From an uncultured Gemmataceae bacterium (lineage in GTDB: Bacteria; Planctomycetota; Planctomycetia; Gemmatales; Gemmataceae), in the NCBI GenBank assembly GCA_937923405.1, contig CALDUY010000003.1, forward strand, positions 99,918 through 163,917: a stretch of DNA of 64,000 nucleotides, given 5' to 3'. Below, piece by piece: positions 16,176-25,667 of this stretch (the first letter of the stretch is position 1; every line of letters starts with the position of its first letter). Both the position numbers and the translations under genes were made by a program. Under the pieces are notes generated by a model. It was not told the DNA's origin and did not search any database. It worked only from the letters and a program-made list of their open reading frames with translations.

Positions 16176-18887
16176 TCAGTGAAGGTACCGAAAATCCAGC
16201 GAAGCGAACACCACCTGCACGACCTGGGCCCACCCAGCAGTTCGCTCCTTGGCCTGATCGAGATAGGCTTGCACCATCGACCGTTCTCCCGGCGTAGGCA
16301 GACGACCTAGGGCCTGTCGATAGAGCCAATCCAGCCGAGCGCCATCGTCGAGATCGTCCCGCGCTAGCAGCCGCCGTGCCGCTTGCTCGGCCTGTTGCAG
16401 CACCAACGGATGATTCATCAGGAACAACGCCTGCGGAGCGACAGTGCTGTGATTGCGTCGACCCGTCGAGACGCTGGGATCGGCGAAGTCGAACACCTCG
16501 AACAGTTCGGGTAAAGCGTTGCGAAACACCGGGGCATAGACACTACGTCGCATGTCGTGGTGTTGGTAGTGATAGTCCGAGGCCAACGTGGCGGGATAGG
16601 TCGGTCCGCCACGATCCAGCCGCAGTTGCCCACTGACAGTCAGAATGGTGTCGCGGATCGACTCGGCATCGAGGCGGCGACGATTGGTGTGCGACCACAA
16701 GCGATTCTCCGGATCGCGCGGCTGGCGGCCGCTGGCCCGACGATAGGTATGCGAAAGGACGATACGACGAACCAAGGCTTTGATCGACCAGCCGTCTTCG
16801 ATGAACTTCGCCGCCAGGGTGTCGAGCAGTTCTGGATGGTCGGGTTTTTCGCCGGTTGTGCCGAAGTTGTCCACCGTGCGAACCAAGCCTTCGCCAAGCA
16901 GCCAGTACCAGACACGGTTAGCGAACACGCGCGCGGTCAAAGGATTGGCGGGCGAGGCTAGCCAGTCGGCCAACTCGCGGCGACCGCTCTGCTGAGCCGG
17001 CATTCGCGGTGCCTCCCCACGCAGAGCAACCTGCAACACGCCGCGCGGCACCAACTCGCCCTGCTTGTGGACATTGCCACGAATGTGAATCCGCGCGTCC
17101 TCGATCTGCTTCTCCTCCTGGACGGACATGACCATCTCGCGACGCGGCCCCGACGCCTGTAGTCGCTTCAGCTTGGCCTCTAGTTCAGCTAGTTCATCGA
17201 TCTTTTTTGTTGGCAAAGTGGTTCCGGAGGGCAGGAAGACCACAGCATCCGCGATGACGTGTCCTGTCGTTCCCTCGTTGGCAATCAGGACGAACCCTTG
17301 CCCGGACTTCTCGAAGGTGAACTCGCCCAACGAGACGAACAGTCCCTGCTTCGACGGCGGCTTGCGCATGTCCAGATGGATGGTTTTCTCGCCATCGGCG
17401 GAAAAGATGGTGACCGGCACACGAGCCGCTCGGTTAGTACCTGGCGAGTAGGACAGCAGCACCTCGTACTTCCCGGTCGTCTCGATCTTCGGTTGGAAGG
17501 TAATGGTCTTCTCGCCCTTGTCGGTGTTGCCGTCGTGAACGTAGCCCGCGCCGACGAACGGAGCGGTGTGTTTGGAGTCGATCCAGGTGCCCACCTTGCG
17601 AGCCTGAGTGTCATCCACGACGATGCCGGGCAGTTCGGTGATGGCCCGCGCTTGTGGCGTGGACTTTTGTCTACTTTTGAGAGCGGTAATTTGTCGCTGC
17701 AGCGTGGCGATCGCTGCCTCATGCTCGCGCAAGCGTTGCTCGACGGCAGGTTCGGCAGGCAGGGGCAACTCCAACCACATCGACACGTTGGCATGCGTCA
17801 AGGTCCGCGTGTTTCGCAGGATGCCGGCCAGGGCGTAGTAGTCCCGCGTGGGAATCGGATCGAACTTGTGGTCGTGGCAGCGGGCACAGCCAATCGTCTG
17901 GGCCAGAATCGCTCGGCCAATGGTGTCGAGCTGCTCATCGACCACGTCCATACGGAGTTGACTCTTGTCCTGCTCCTCTAGGTTGGTGTTGCCCAAGGTC
18001 AGAAAGGTGGTGGCGATCAGCTGTCGCCGCCGAGCTTCCGCGGAGTCGGCAGGGAGCAAATCACCGGCTATCTGTTCACGCACAAAGCGGTCGTAGGGCA
18101 CGTCGGCATTGAAGCAGTCGATGACATAATCACGATAACGCCAGGCTTGTTTGAGAACGAAGCCCCGCAACGTCAGTGAGTCGGCGTAACGGGCCAGGTC
18201 GAGCCAGTGTCGGCCCCAGCGTTCCCCGAAGTGCGGCGAGGCCAGCAGCCGATCGACCAGACGTTCGTAAGCATCGGGACGGTCATCGCCAACGAAGGCG
18301 TCGATCTCTTCGGGAGAGGGCGGCAGACCAAGTAGATCGAACGAGAGGCGACGAATCAGCGTGGGGCGATCGGCCTGCGGAGTAGGCTGCAGCCCGTTGG
18401 CTCGCCATTTCCGACTCAGTTGGTCGTCAATCGATCCCGGCGCGGGACGGAGCGGTTGATAGGCCCAGAAGGCGCGTCCCTGCTCCAGCGACAGGCCTTG
18501 CTGACGCGACACCGAGCCGCTTCGCGGATCAACAGCGCCCTTAGCAATCCAGGTGGCGAAGTCAGCGAGAATCGCATCGGAGAGCTTCCCCTTGGGCGGC
18601 ATCTTCACGTCACCGTCGTGCCGCAGCGACCGCAGTAACAAACTCTCGTCGGGCTTGCCCGGCACAACCGCTGGCCCTGAATCGCCGCCCATCAGCAAGC
18701 CTTCGCGCGTGTCCAGCCGTAGCCCGCCACGCAACTTTTTCTTGGCCTGTGCCTCGGCGGAGTGACAGCTATAACACTGTTCCACCAAGACAGGCCGGAT
18801 CTTCTTCTCGAAGAAAGCAAGCCGTTCGTCGGCCCACACCCACGACGGATTCAGCACAACTACAACAACGATGCCCAGCCAACGCAT
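16176..18887 (-). CDS. PSCyt1-DUF1549-DUF1553 protein with inserted golvesin/Xly-type domain
   Basis: This 903-residue exported protein begins with a signal peptide (1-19). A planctomycete cytochrome-like domain follows, with haem motif CYSCH near residue 38 and an MPPKG segment containing the likely axial methionine. DUF1549 lies at about 150-370 and includes a second CxxCH (CARCHDHKFDP, about 335-345). Residues about 430-560 (GTWIDSKHTAPFVGAGY onward) form a beta-sandwich resembling the golvesin/Xly carbohydrate-binding-like domain. DUF1553 occupies the C-terminal 330 residues. A redox role in periplasmic degradation of polysaccharides is often proposed for such operons, without direct proof. 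It leads the operon with the DUF1501 gene. Confidence 0.88.
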   Translation of the reverse strand: MRWLGIVVVVVLNPSWVWADERLAFFEKKIRPVLVEQCYSCHSAEAQAKKKLRGGLRLDTREGLLMGGDSGPAVVPGKPDESLLLRSLRHDGDVKMPPKGKLSDAILADFATWIAKGAVDPRSGSVSRQQGLSLEQGRAFWAYQPLRPAPGSIDDQLSRKWRANGLQPTPQADRPTLIRRLSFDLLGLPPSPEEIDAFVGDDRPDAYERLVDRLLASPHFGERWGRHWLDLARYADSLTLRGFVLKQAWRYRDYVIDCFNADVPYDRFVREQIAGDLLPADSAEARRRQLIATTFLTLGNTNLEEQDKSQLRMDVVDEQLDTIGRAILAQTIGCARCHDHKFDPIPTRDYYALAGILRNTRTLTHANVSMWLELPLPAEPAVEQRLREHEAAIATLQRQITALKSRQKSTPQARAITELPGIVVDDTQARKVGTWIDSKHTAPFVGAGYVHDGNTDKGEKTITFQPKIETTGKYEVLLSYSPGTNRAARVPVTIFSADGEKTIHLDMRKPPSKQGLFVSLGEFTFEKSGQGFVLIANEGTTGHVIADAVVFLPSGTTLPTKKIDELAELEAKLKRLQASGPRREMVMSVQEEKQIEDARIHIRGNVHKQGELVPRGVLQVALRGEAPRMPAQQSGRRELADWLASPANPLTARVFANRVWYWLLGEGLVRTVDNFGTTGEKPDHPELLDTLAAKFIEDGWSIKALVRRIVLSHTYRRASGRQPRDPENRLWSHTNRRRLDAESIRDTILTVSGQLRLDRGGPTYPATLASDYHYQHHDMRRSVYAPVFRNALPELFEVFDFADPSVSTGRRNHSTVAPQALFLMNHPLVLQQAEQAARRLLARDDLDDGARLDWLYRQALGRLPTPGERSMVQAYLDQAKERTAGWAQVVQVVFASLDFRYLH

Positions 18888-18979
18888 CGCGATAACCCCG
18901 CCTCAATGGAGTAACTATTCGACGTGCTTTTTAGCATACCGCCCAACGACGCAAGGGTACAGCAACTTTGGCTGAAGAC

Positions 18980-20533
18980 CTAGGCTAAGCGGAAGAAGCG
19001 ACACATTTCCGAGGTAATTTTTCCGCTGTTGTCCATGCGTGGCACTTTGTGCTGGCCGCCGAGTTTACCTTTGGAACGCATCCACTCTTGAAAGCCACCT
19101 CGCGCGACGACCAGTACCTCGGGAGGGAGCATGGTCAGATCCCCCTGACGGTGGGCGGCGTAGTCCTCGTTCAGCCGACACAACCTCGCGTCGATCTCGG
19201 CAGCGAAGCGGGACAAGTCGGGGGCGCGGTGGGCAAACTCGACGAGAAAGCGATGTCGTCCCGGTTGGTTTGGCGTCTCTGGAAAGACTGGGCCAACGTG
19301 GAAATCGACCACGGGACAACCACACGACCGAGCAGCGTCGGCGACAGCTCGCTCGACCTCCTCGCTGATGAGATGTTCGCCGAATGCCGAGAGAAAATAC
19401 TTGGTCCGACCGCTGAAGCGGAGCAGAGGCGGAGTGCGGCTCTCGAAAATCACTGTATCGCCCAGGACATAGCTCCAAAGTCCGGCACAGTTAGTCAACA
19501 CGACGGCATAGTTGACGCCCAACTCCAGTTCAGCGACCGTATGCCGGGCTGGTCGCGGAGAATCAATATCCTCTACAGGCACAAATTCATAGAACACGTC
19601 GGCATCAACGATCAACCGCAACAATCCGCTGCGATGATCCTGAGCGGCGATGTAGGCTTCCGAAGCGGGATAGACCTCGGTGAAACACACTTCCGGATTG
19701 CCGATCTGTTGTTCGAACAGTTCGCGGTAGGGATCGAACTTGGTTCCGCCGTGGATGATGAGCCGCAGACTCGGCCAGATGTCGGCGATGCGCTCTTTGC
19801 CCGTCACTCGACGCAATCGCTCGAACAGTACCAGCATCCACGAGGGCACGCCCGAGAGCATGGTGATCGGCAGAGTGGCAGCAGTCTCCGCCAGCAGCGA
19901 CATCTTCTTTTCCCAATCCTTGAGCAAGGCCAGCTCAAGGGGGGGAAAGGTGAACGGCCGCATCCAGGCACTGGCCTCGACGGCGGCAATGCCGGAGAGA
20001 TCGCCGCCCAGGATTTTGCCATGCCGCGGGTGCGTGCCCAACTCGATCAAGTCGGTCGAGCCGCCCAGAAAGAAGAGTCGCCCCGTGAACAGCGACGTAT
20101 GCGGATGTGCCGCCACGAACCAGGCCAACGAGGTCAACGCGGCCTTGGTGTTGGCTCGCAACAACTGACGGGACAACGGCAGATACTTGGTTGCTCCTGA
20201 GGTGGTGCCACTCGACAATCCGAAGTAAGGGATGAACTCCGGCCAGGTGACTCCCTGCAGATGGGGAAACGGACGTCGCCAGTAGGTTTCCCAGAAGGCC
20301 TCGTAGTCTCGAAGAGGTACACGCTCCTGAAAGTCGCTGAGGTCACGGATGCGATCGAACCGATGCTCGCGGCCAAAGACGGTGTCGCGAGCCGTGTCCA
20401 CCAAGCGCAGCAAGATACGCTGCTGGACGCGGTCGGCGTCGAGTCGGTCCACCTCAGCGACGCGACGCCGCGAATACCACAACAGCCCGCGATCGGCGCA
20501 GCGGCGAACGAACACTTCCGGCCAGTGACTCAT
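18980..20533 (-). CDS. GH3 family acyl-acid amido synthetase-like protein
   Basis: ATG 20533 overlaps the stop of the upstream methyltransferase gene (ATGA), giving 517 residues. The ATP-binding motif GLSSGTTSGATKYLP (about residues 110-124) is the diagnostic motif 1 of GH3 enzymes, members of the ANL adenylating superfamily. FTEVYPASEAYIA and the late LRFSGRTKYFLSAFGEHLISEE match motifs 2 and 3. Plant GH3 proteins adenylate jasmonate or auxin and join them to amino acids; bacterial members are largely uncharacterised. Its last place in a tightly coupled operon with a hydrolase and a PmtA-like methyltransferase suggests that the three act on one pathway, perhaps making a lipid or amide product (inference). 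Confidence 0.85.
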   Translation of the reverse strand: MSHWPEVFVRRCADRGLLWYSRRRVAEVDRLDADRVQQRILLRLVDTARDTVFGREHRFDRIRDLSDFQERVPLRDYEAFWETYWRRPFPHLQGVTWPEFIPYFGLSSGTTSGATKYLPLSRQLLRANTKAALTSLAWFVAAHPHTSLFTGRLFFLGGSTDLIELGTHPRHGKILGGDLSGIAAVEASAWMRPFTFPPLELALLKDWEKKMSLLAETAATLPITMLSGVPSWMLVLFERLRRVTGKERIADIWPSLRLIIHGGTKFDPYRELFEQQIGNPEVCFTEVYPASEAYIAAQDHRSGLLRLIVDADVFYEFVPVEDIDSPRPARHTVAELELGVNYAVVLTNCAGLWSYVLGDTVIFESRTPPLLRFSGRTKYFLSAFGEHLISEEVERAVADAARSCGCPVVDFHVGPVFPETPNQPGRHRFLVEFAHRAPDLSRFAAEIDARLCRLNEDYAAHRQGDLTMLPPEVLVVARGGFQEWMRSKGKLGGQHKVPRMDNSGKITSEMCRFFRLA

Positions 20534-21150
20534 GACAGATTCAGCGATCCGTGGCGGGGCACCTGACAAGTATAAAATCCCGCCGGGGGAAAGTTCCGCA
20601 GCACGAACGAGAAGCGCACCTTGTCGAAGTAGCGGCGGTACATGCCGTAGTAGACATACGGCATGTGGGTCAGTTGGCGGAAGGTTCCCGTCTCGGTCAT
20701 GCGCCGAAACACGACATCAAGGATCTTATGTGCCGGCTTTCGAGGGAACGAGGGCAGCGGCAAGCCACAGATGAAGTGATCGACCTTGTCGATGCCGCGC
20801 TCGTCGAGGACACGCTCGATCTCGACAGCGTCGGCCTGCACGATGTCGGCCCCAGGAAAGCGCTCGCGCAAGCGATCGCAGAAGTCGGGATCGCGTTCGA
20901 GGATCACCACCTTGCAGGTCGGCGGAGCCAGCTTGAGGATCACCTCGGTGATCGGTCCAGTGCCCGCGCCGAGTTCGACGACGCAGCGGCAGTTATTCCA
21001 ATCGATATTGCGGACAACGGCGCGGGCCACGAACGTCGAACTGGGAACAAAAGAGGAAATAGCGACTCCGTGTCGTAGGAATTTCCCAAAAAATAACAAC
21101 CAATCGGGAGTTCTTCCCCGAGTAGAAACTTTGCGGCTGTTCTTGGTCAT
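20530..21150 (-). CDS. PmtA-like SAM-dependent methyltransferase
   Basis: This 206-residue protein matches the phosphatidylethanolamine/phospholipid N-methyltransferase (PmtA) group. Visible are FFGKFLRHGVAISSFVPSS (about 20-38, the family's amphipathic N-terminal segment), SAM motif I VVELGAGTGPITEV (about 58-71), the acidic strand VVILERDPDF, and FICGLPLPSFP (about 130-140) in the place of motif IV. Such enzymes methylate ethanolamine headgroups or related lipids at the membrane. Its ATG overlaps the hydrolase stop and its TGA overlaps the GH3 start, so translation of the three genes should be coupled. It has no strong ribosome site of its own. A related non-lipid substrate cannot be excluded. 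Confidence 0.8.
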   Translation of the reverse strand: MTKNSRKVSTRGRTPDWLLFFGKFLRHGVAISSFVPSSTFVARAVVRNIDWNNCRCVVELGAGTGPITEVILKLAPPTCKVVILERDPDFCDRLRERFPGADIVQADAVEIERVLDERGIDKVDHFICGLPLPSFPRKPAHKILDVVFRRMTETGTFRQLTHMPYVYYGMYRRYFDKVRFSFVLRNFPPAGFYTCQVPRHGSLNLS

Positions 21151-21989
21151 AGGATCGTGTTGGGTTTGGCCAGTAACAATTGGGTCAGACGAAGGTTCGT
21201 GGACGGGCGAGGACTGGAGAGAAAGTGAACGACCAGGCGATTAATCATCCACGGTTTCTCCATCTGCGGAGCGTGCCCGCACTGGGGAATATTCATGAAG
21301 TGGCCGTTGGGTAATAACTTGGCCGACTCCGCGGCTACTACTGGATCGACAATGCGATCGTCGGCTCCGGAAATGAACAAAGTCGGTTGCTGAACCTGTG
21401 GCAGGCGGTCCCGGACCACGTGTTCCATCGTGCCGCGAATCGTTCGCAGCAGGCCGGTGCGCCAGCGGCGATTGCCGAACTGCTTTTGGTAGTAGCTGAG
21501 CAACCCTGGATCGATCTTTCGCACATCGAAGAAGACGCTATTGACTAGCGTTTTCAAGTCGCTGCGACGAACCCCGTCCAGCACCGGCAAGCGTTCCTCA
21601 TCGCCCATACCGCTGGGGCAAAGCAACACCAATCGGGCGACGTTCTCTGGATAGCGCACGGTGTACTCAACAGCCACTTTTCCCCCCATGCTGGCGGCGA
21701 CCAGATGGTACGGTGGTCGCTGGACGAAGTGGGTGAGATACAAATGCAACTGCTCGACAAGGTAATCGACCGTGATCGGCAACCCTTTGTCGATGCGGTC
21801 GTACAGTCCTGGACCGTCGTAGACCAGGATGTTGGGCATGTAGACATCAAAGTACTTGCGCCAAAAGGGCACGTTGCGGAACCAACTCTCGGATTGCTCC
21901 GAGAGCCCGTTGATCAGCACCATGACCTGCCGGCGGGCGTACGGATGCAACTTGAACGACTCTAACCACTTACGCCATTGTCCCACCAC
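21147..21989 (-). CDS. alpha/beta hydrolase, first gene of the coupled GH3 operon
   Basis: The frame is open to 22193, but GTG 21989 has AAGGAG (21998-22003) eight bases upstream and begins where family-like sequence starts (280 residues). The fold is clear: LINGLSEQSESW (oxyanion-hole region), nucleophile elbow AASMGGK, acid residue in SGADDRIVD, and catalytic histidine in CGHAPQME. No signal peptide is seen. Possible roles are ester or thioester hydrolysis, or product release in the pathway of the downstream PmtA-like and GH3 proteins. Its stop overlaps the methyltransferase start as ATGA. Confidence 0.85.
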   Translation of the reverse strand: MVGQWRKWLESFKLHPYARRQVMVLINGLSEQSESWFRNVPFWRKYFDVYMPNILVYDGPGLYDRIDKGLPITVDYLVEQLHLYLTHFVQRPPYHLVAASMGGKVAVEYTVRYPENVARLVLLCPSGMGDEERLPVLDGVRRSDLKTLVNSVFFDVRKIDPGLLSYYQKQFGNRRWRTGLLRTIRGTMEHVVRDRLPQVQQPTLFISGADDRIVDPVVAAESAKLLPNGHFMNIPQCGHAPQMEKPWMINRLVVHFLSSPRPSTNLRLTQLLLAKPNTIL

Positions 21990-22482
21990 AGCGGTAGCTC
22001 CTTCGAGGCTCGGGGAAAGGGCGGGACGACACGCCTGCGGGAGAGCGGCACGGCAAAGGCTCCGCCTTCGCCTCTCTCCTGAAATCGCTTGTTGGTGTCC
22101 ACACCCTCCGGGCTTCCGGGGATCGAAGCGTCTTCCTGACAACCCAGCCGTCCCCGCGATGTTGATATAGCCGAAACCCCTGCTTGTCGCCAAATGGATT
22201 CCGGGTCACAGGTTCAGCTCCCCAGACTACTGGCACCAAATCCTCATCGTTTGTCACGCCTGTTCTACACATTCGCCGATCGCTGTGGTGGCAACATGAA
22301 GGTAGCGTGCGGAGACCGCGAGAGTCGCGCGAAGAATTCATGTACTGGATAGCCCCAGAGGCTGCAACCACCAGGTGCCGTCCTCTCGACATGGCAAGCC
22401 AACTCTACTCGAACGTCACAGATGGGCGTATCCTACTGACGAGATCGCCCCTCCCGCAAGCCTGCGTCTGAGGATGCCTCTG
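21990..22482. other. gene-free stretch upstream of the GH3 operon and the M24 peptidase gene
   Basis: Open frames here (for example 21970-22392 minus) have no recognisable sequence and lack ribosome sites. GGCAAAGGCTCCGCCTTCGCC (about 22050-22070) can form a hairpin in the leader of the hydrolase gene. The region should hold the two divergent promoters, but none is convincing by eye. It is longer than most intergenic gaps in the window and might contain a decayed gene. Confidence 0.3.
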
Positions 22483-23673
22483 ATGTTCGATCTCAGCAAG
22501 ATACAAGCCGCTCTGCGTGACGAAGGTCTCGATGGCTGGCTGCTGTACGATTTCCGCGGACTGAACGTCCTGGCTCATCGCGTGCTGGACATTCCCGCCA
22601 ACGCCCACCTGACTCGACGCTGGTTTTACTTCCTTGCTGCCCAGGGAGAGCCGCGCAAACTCGTCCATCGCATCGAACCCGCCGCCCTCGATGCCTACCC
22701 AGGCCGCAAGTCGATCTATCTTCGCTGGCAAGAGCTAGAGGCTGGCGTCGCCGACTTACTCCGTGGCAGCAAGCGCATCGCCATGGAGTACGTTCCTCGC
22801 AATGCCAATCCCTACGTTTCGCGGGTGGATGCCGGCACTGTGGAGTTGGTCCGCTCCTGTGGCGTCGAAGTCGTCCCGTCGGGCGATCTGATTCAGCTTT
22901 TCGAGGCGTGCTGGGACGAGGAGCAATGGGCCATGCATCAGCAAGCGGCGCGACACACCGAAGCCGCCTTTCATCTTGCTTGGAAATTCATCGCTGACCA
23001 AGTCCGAGCTGGTTCCCCGCCGCGCGAAACCCAGGTGCAGCAAGTGATTCTCGATTACTTCGCCCGAAACCAGCTCGTCACCGATCATCCGCCGATTGTC
23101 GCCGTCGGGCCGCATTCCGGCGATCCACACTATGCCCCGGGGCACGGCAGCGACAGCGTGATGAAGGAAGGCGACTTCGTGTTGATCGATCTGTGGGCCA
23201 AACTCGACCGCCCGCGTGCCGTCTACAGCGATCTGACCTGGACCGGCTATATTGGAGGTGAAGTACCGGAAAAGTATGAAAAGGTGTTCCAGATCGTGGC
23301 CAAGGCCCGCGATGCCGCCATCGCTCGCGTTCGCCAAGCCTACGCTCAGAAGGAGCCGCTCCAGGGTTGGCAGGTCGATCAGGCCTGCCGCGACGTCATC
23401 GAAGCTGCGGGGTACGGCCAAGCGTTCTGCCATCGCACCGGCCATTCCATCGGGCAGGAGACGCACGGCAACGGCGCGAACATGGACAATCTGGAAACGC
23501 ACGAGATGCGCCGAGTCCTGCCTCGCACTTGCTTCAGCGTTGAACCGGGCATCTATCTACCCGAGTTCGGTGTCCGCAGCGAGGTTAACGTCTTCGTCGA
23601 TGGAGTCGGCGTCGTGCATGTGACCGGCGGCGGCCCACAGACGTCCGTCATTGCTATTCTCAAGGCCTACTGA
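22483..23673 (+). CDS. M24 family metallopeptidase (Xaa-Pro aminopeptidase-like)
   Basis: ATG 22483 (MFDLSKIQAAL) has GAGG nine bases upstream and matches the usual start of this subfamily; ATG 22474 is possible. 396 residues. The N-terminal creatinase-like domain (1-160) includes WLLYDFRGLNVLA. The C-terminal pita-bread domain shows the five metal ligands in order: LIDLWAK and SDLTW (Asp), HRTGHSIG (His), SVEPGIYLP (Glu) and RSEVNVFV (Glu). Such enzymes remove the residue before proline or act as prolidases in the cytoplasm. The following lipoprotein gene starts 14 bases after its stop and may be co-transcribed. Confidence 0.9.
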   Translation: MFDLSKIQAALRDEGLDGWLLYDFRGLNVLAHRVLDIPANAHLTRRWFYFLAAQGEPRKLVHRIEPAALDAYPGRKSIYLRWQELEAGVADLLRGSKRIAMEYVPRNANPYVSRVDAGTVELVRSCGVEVVPSGDLIQLFEACWDEEQWAMHQQAARHTEAAFHLAWKFIADQVRAGSPPRETQVQQVILDYFARNQLVTDHPPIVAVGPHSGDPHYAPGHGSDSVMKEGDFVLIDLWAKLDRPRAVYSDLTWTGYIGGEVPEKYEKVFQIVAKARDAAIARVRQAYAQKEPLQGWQVDQACRDVIEAAGYGQAFCHRTGHSIGQETHGNGANMDNLETHEMRRVLPRTCFSVEPGIYLPEFGVRSEVNVFVDGVGVVHVTGGGPQTSVIAILKAY

Positions 23674-23687
23674 AAAGGAGTGTGCGC

Positions 23688-24071
23688 GTGACCTGTACGC
23701 GACGTTGGTTTTTACTCCTCCTGGCCGGCTTGGCCCTGAGCTGTTCCAAACGGCATTCGTTCACCGAATCCGACCTCACTCGAGCGCGACAGGCCCTGGA
23801 AACCTGTCTGACCGCCTGGAAACAAGGTCAACGCCCCGAAACGTTGCGTTCCCTACCCGAGCCGATCGAGTTTGCCGAGGAATGGCCGCAATCCGGGCTG
23901 AAGTTGCTTGACTTCGAGATTCTCCATCATGAACATACAGACGCCGAGATGATGCGGTTCTTGGTCAAACTCACCGTGCAGGATCGACGCGGCAAGCGCC
24001 AGGAGCGGACCTACACCTACGCGGTCGCTTTGAAATCTCCCATCGCGGTTGGCCGTGATCCGTTTTTCTGA
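23688..24071 (+). CDS. small putative lipoprotein
   Basis: GTG 23688 lies seven bases after AAAGGAG (23674-23680), whereas the earlier GTG at 23682 is too close to it. The 127-residue product begins with CTRRWFLLLLAGLALSC, a signal peptide with the lipobox LALSC, so it should be a lipoprotein. The mature part is a compact alpha/beta domain with a repeated charged pattern and no known motif. It resembles small planctomycete lipoproteins of unknown function. The spacing suggests an operon with the M24 peptidase gene. Confidence 0.7.
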   Translation: MTCTRRWFLLLLAGLALSCSKRHSFTESDLTRARQALETCLTAWKQGQRPETLRSLPEPIEFAEEWPQSGLKLLDFEILHHEHTDAEMMRFLVKLTVQDRRGKRQERTYTYAVALKSPIAVGRDPFF

Positions 24072-24363
24072 TGCCAGGGTTTGAAGATAGTCAAATTTGG
24101 CATCGTCCCTATACACAATAGCAGCAGACTTGGCCTGTTATTTGGGGATCGATCACTTTGCCGATCGTCTATTCCCACCGCTGTTGCATCTCTTGCCTGC
24201 TGCCTTGGGCAGTTCCGCTGCCTGTTGGCCCGGTTTATGGTCGTGGCTTCACCTGACCTCTCTCCTAACGCATCCGGCGTGACCGGCTGACATCATCGAC
24301 GGGATTCGCGCTGCGTTGGCGCGGCTTCGTTTCTTTCCCACCTTGTTTTTTTGAGGAGTGCTT

Positions 24364-25350
24364 ATGGTTTCCCCCTCTAAGAGGCGGCGCGCCTTCACGC
24401 TCATCGAGCTGTTGGTTGTCATTGCCATCATCGCCATTCTCATCGGGCTGTTGTTGCCGGCGGTGCAGAAAGTCCGCGAGGCGGCTGGCCGCATGCAGTC
24501 GCAGAACAACCTCAAACAACTGGGGCTGGCCCTGCAAAATTTCTACAGCGCCCACGATTGCGCGCCGCCGATGTTCGGCACCGTGCCCAAGGGTGGAGCC
24601 AGCTACGCCGGTGGCTCGATCTTCTACCATCTGTTGCCCTACCTGGAGCAGGAGAATTTGTTCAAACTCGGTGTCGATGTCTCGCGCTCCTCTCCATTGA
24701 AGGTGTTGCGTGCCCCGTTAGATCGGAGCTATCCCGAACACGGCACCTTTGAACTGCCGGCGTTCGCCAATCCACCGTGGGCCAACCCAGCCAATACCAC
24801 CTGGGGCCTAAGCAGTTACTCCGCGAACTGGCAGGTGTTCGGCGACGTGCCCGTCAAGTTCAGTAAGGTCACCGATGGGCTGTCGAACACGATGGTCTTC
24901 AGTGAGAAGTACGCGATCGCCAACCGTCCGAACAACCCCGGCGCGACCCTCTGGGGATATGGCGTCGATCCGCGCTCGATCCCGAACGGCTTCAACCCCC
25001 CCCTGGCTCCTGGTGCGTACCCCACGGAGGTTCAATGGGCCAACGATCAACCGACGAACTCCCTGTACGTTACCATGTTCCATCCGCGCAATGGCTTCGT
25101 CAACCGAGGTGGAGCCGTCCCAACGTCTTGGTATGGGCCGAACCCTTGGCGTTGCCGGTGCATGCTCAAGCCGGAATGGGCACCGCCGTTGAACAACGTG
25201 CATCCGCAGAAATCGCAGAGCTTCACCTCGGCGGGAATTTATTTTTGCATGGCTGATGGTGCAGTGCGCTTCGCCAGTTCGGCAACTCCTGATGCCAACT
25301 GGTCTGCTGCCGAGACGCCCGATTACGGCGAAACGATTTCGCCGGATTGA
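24364..25350 (+). CDS. DUF1559 protein with type IV pilin-like N-terminus
   Basis: ATG 24364 follows GAGGAG with a five-base spacer; 328 residues. A short basic leader (SPSKRRRA) precedes [16 protein letters not shown], the class III prepilin/pseudopilin signature recognised by a prepilin peptidase. The DUF1559 body follows, with [13 protein letters not shown] and a periplasmic domain. The family's C-terminal H-X9-DG element is present in altered form: [18 protein letters not shown] keeps the DG but lacks the usual histidine. These proteins are hugely expanded in planctomycetes and are thought to be exported, surface-associated or pseudopilin-like. The 292-base gap before it shows no clear promoter. 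Confidence 0.9.
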   Translation: MVSPSKRRRAFTLIELLVVIAIIAILIGLLLPAVQKVREAAGRMQSQNNLKQLGLALQNFYSAHDCAPPMFGTVPKGGASYAGGSIFYHLLPYLEQENLFKLGVDVSRSSPLKVLRAPLDRSYPEHGTFELPAFANPPWANPANTTWGLSSYSANWQVFGDVPVKFSKVTDGLSNTMVFSEKYAIANRPNNPGATLWGYGVDPRSIPNGFNPPLAPGAYPTEVQWANDQPTNSLYVTMFHPRNGFVNRGGAVPTSWYGPNPWRCRCMLKPEWAPPLNNVHPQKSQSFTSAGIYFCMADGAVRFASSATPDANWSAAETPDYGETISPD

Positions 25351-25396
25351 TGCTTCCTCGATCCTGGAATCCCGGTTTCGGGAGTAACTAGTCTCC

Positions 25397-25432
25397 CGGT
25401 TCTCCTGGTCGAGTGATTCGTCCGGAGAACCG
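25397..25432. terminator. likely terminator after the DUF1559 gene
   Basis: CGGTTCTCC (25397-25405) and GGAGAACCG (25424-25432) are perfect complements, followed by TTCTATTTC. It is placed 46 bases after the stop of the DUF1559 gene. The rest of the gap to 25667 holds only the ribosome site of the next gene. Confidence 0.6.
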
Positions 25433-25667
25433 TTCTATTTCACGATGCCACGCTCCTCACATTCAGTGCCCCTCTCTCGCTGAGCGCTAGTGTTTTGTTG
25501 GTAAACTCCAGCAAAGGCCCCCCCGAGGATCCGAGAACCTTTCCCCTGTCGGGTGAAGTCTCGTCGCTTTTGCTGTCTGAGCTACAGCAGATCCCTGCTT
25601 GGAGTGACGAGTTCGAGGCGAATTGGCAATCGCGTTCTGCTACGATGGATACACAGGAGGACTCGCC

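Noticed and set aside
19049..20200. 383-codon plus-strand open frame opposite the GH3 gene
   Set aside because: Shadow of the GH3 reading frame; composition atypical and no recognisable domain.
21970..22392. 140-codon minus-strand open frame upstream of the hydrolase
   Set aside because: No ribosome site, no family, overlaps the chosen hydrolase start; treated as gene-free leader.
22050..22470. Insertion sequence or group II intron remnant
   Set aside because: The gap is long and has a few hairpins, but I see no transposase fragment, no target duplications and no intron domain V.
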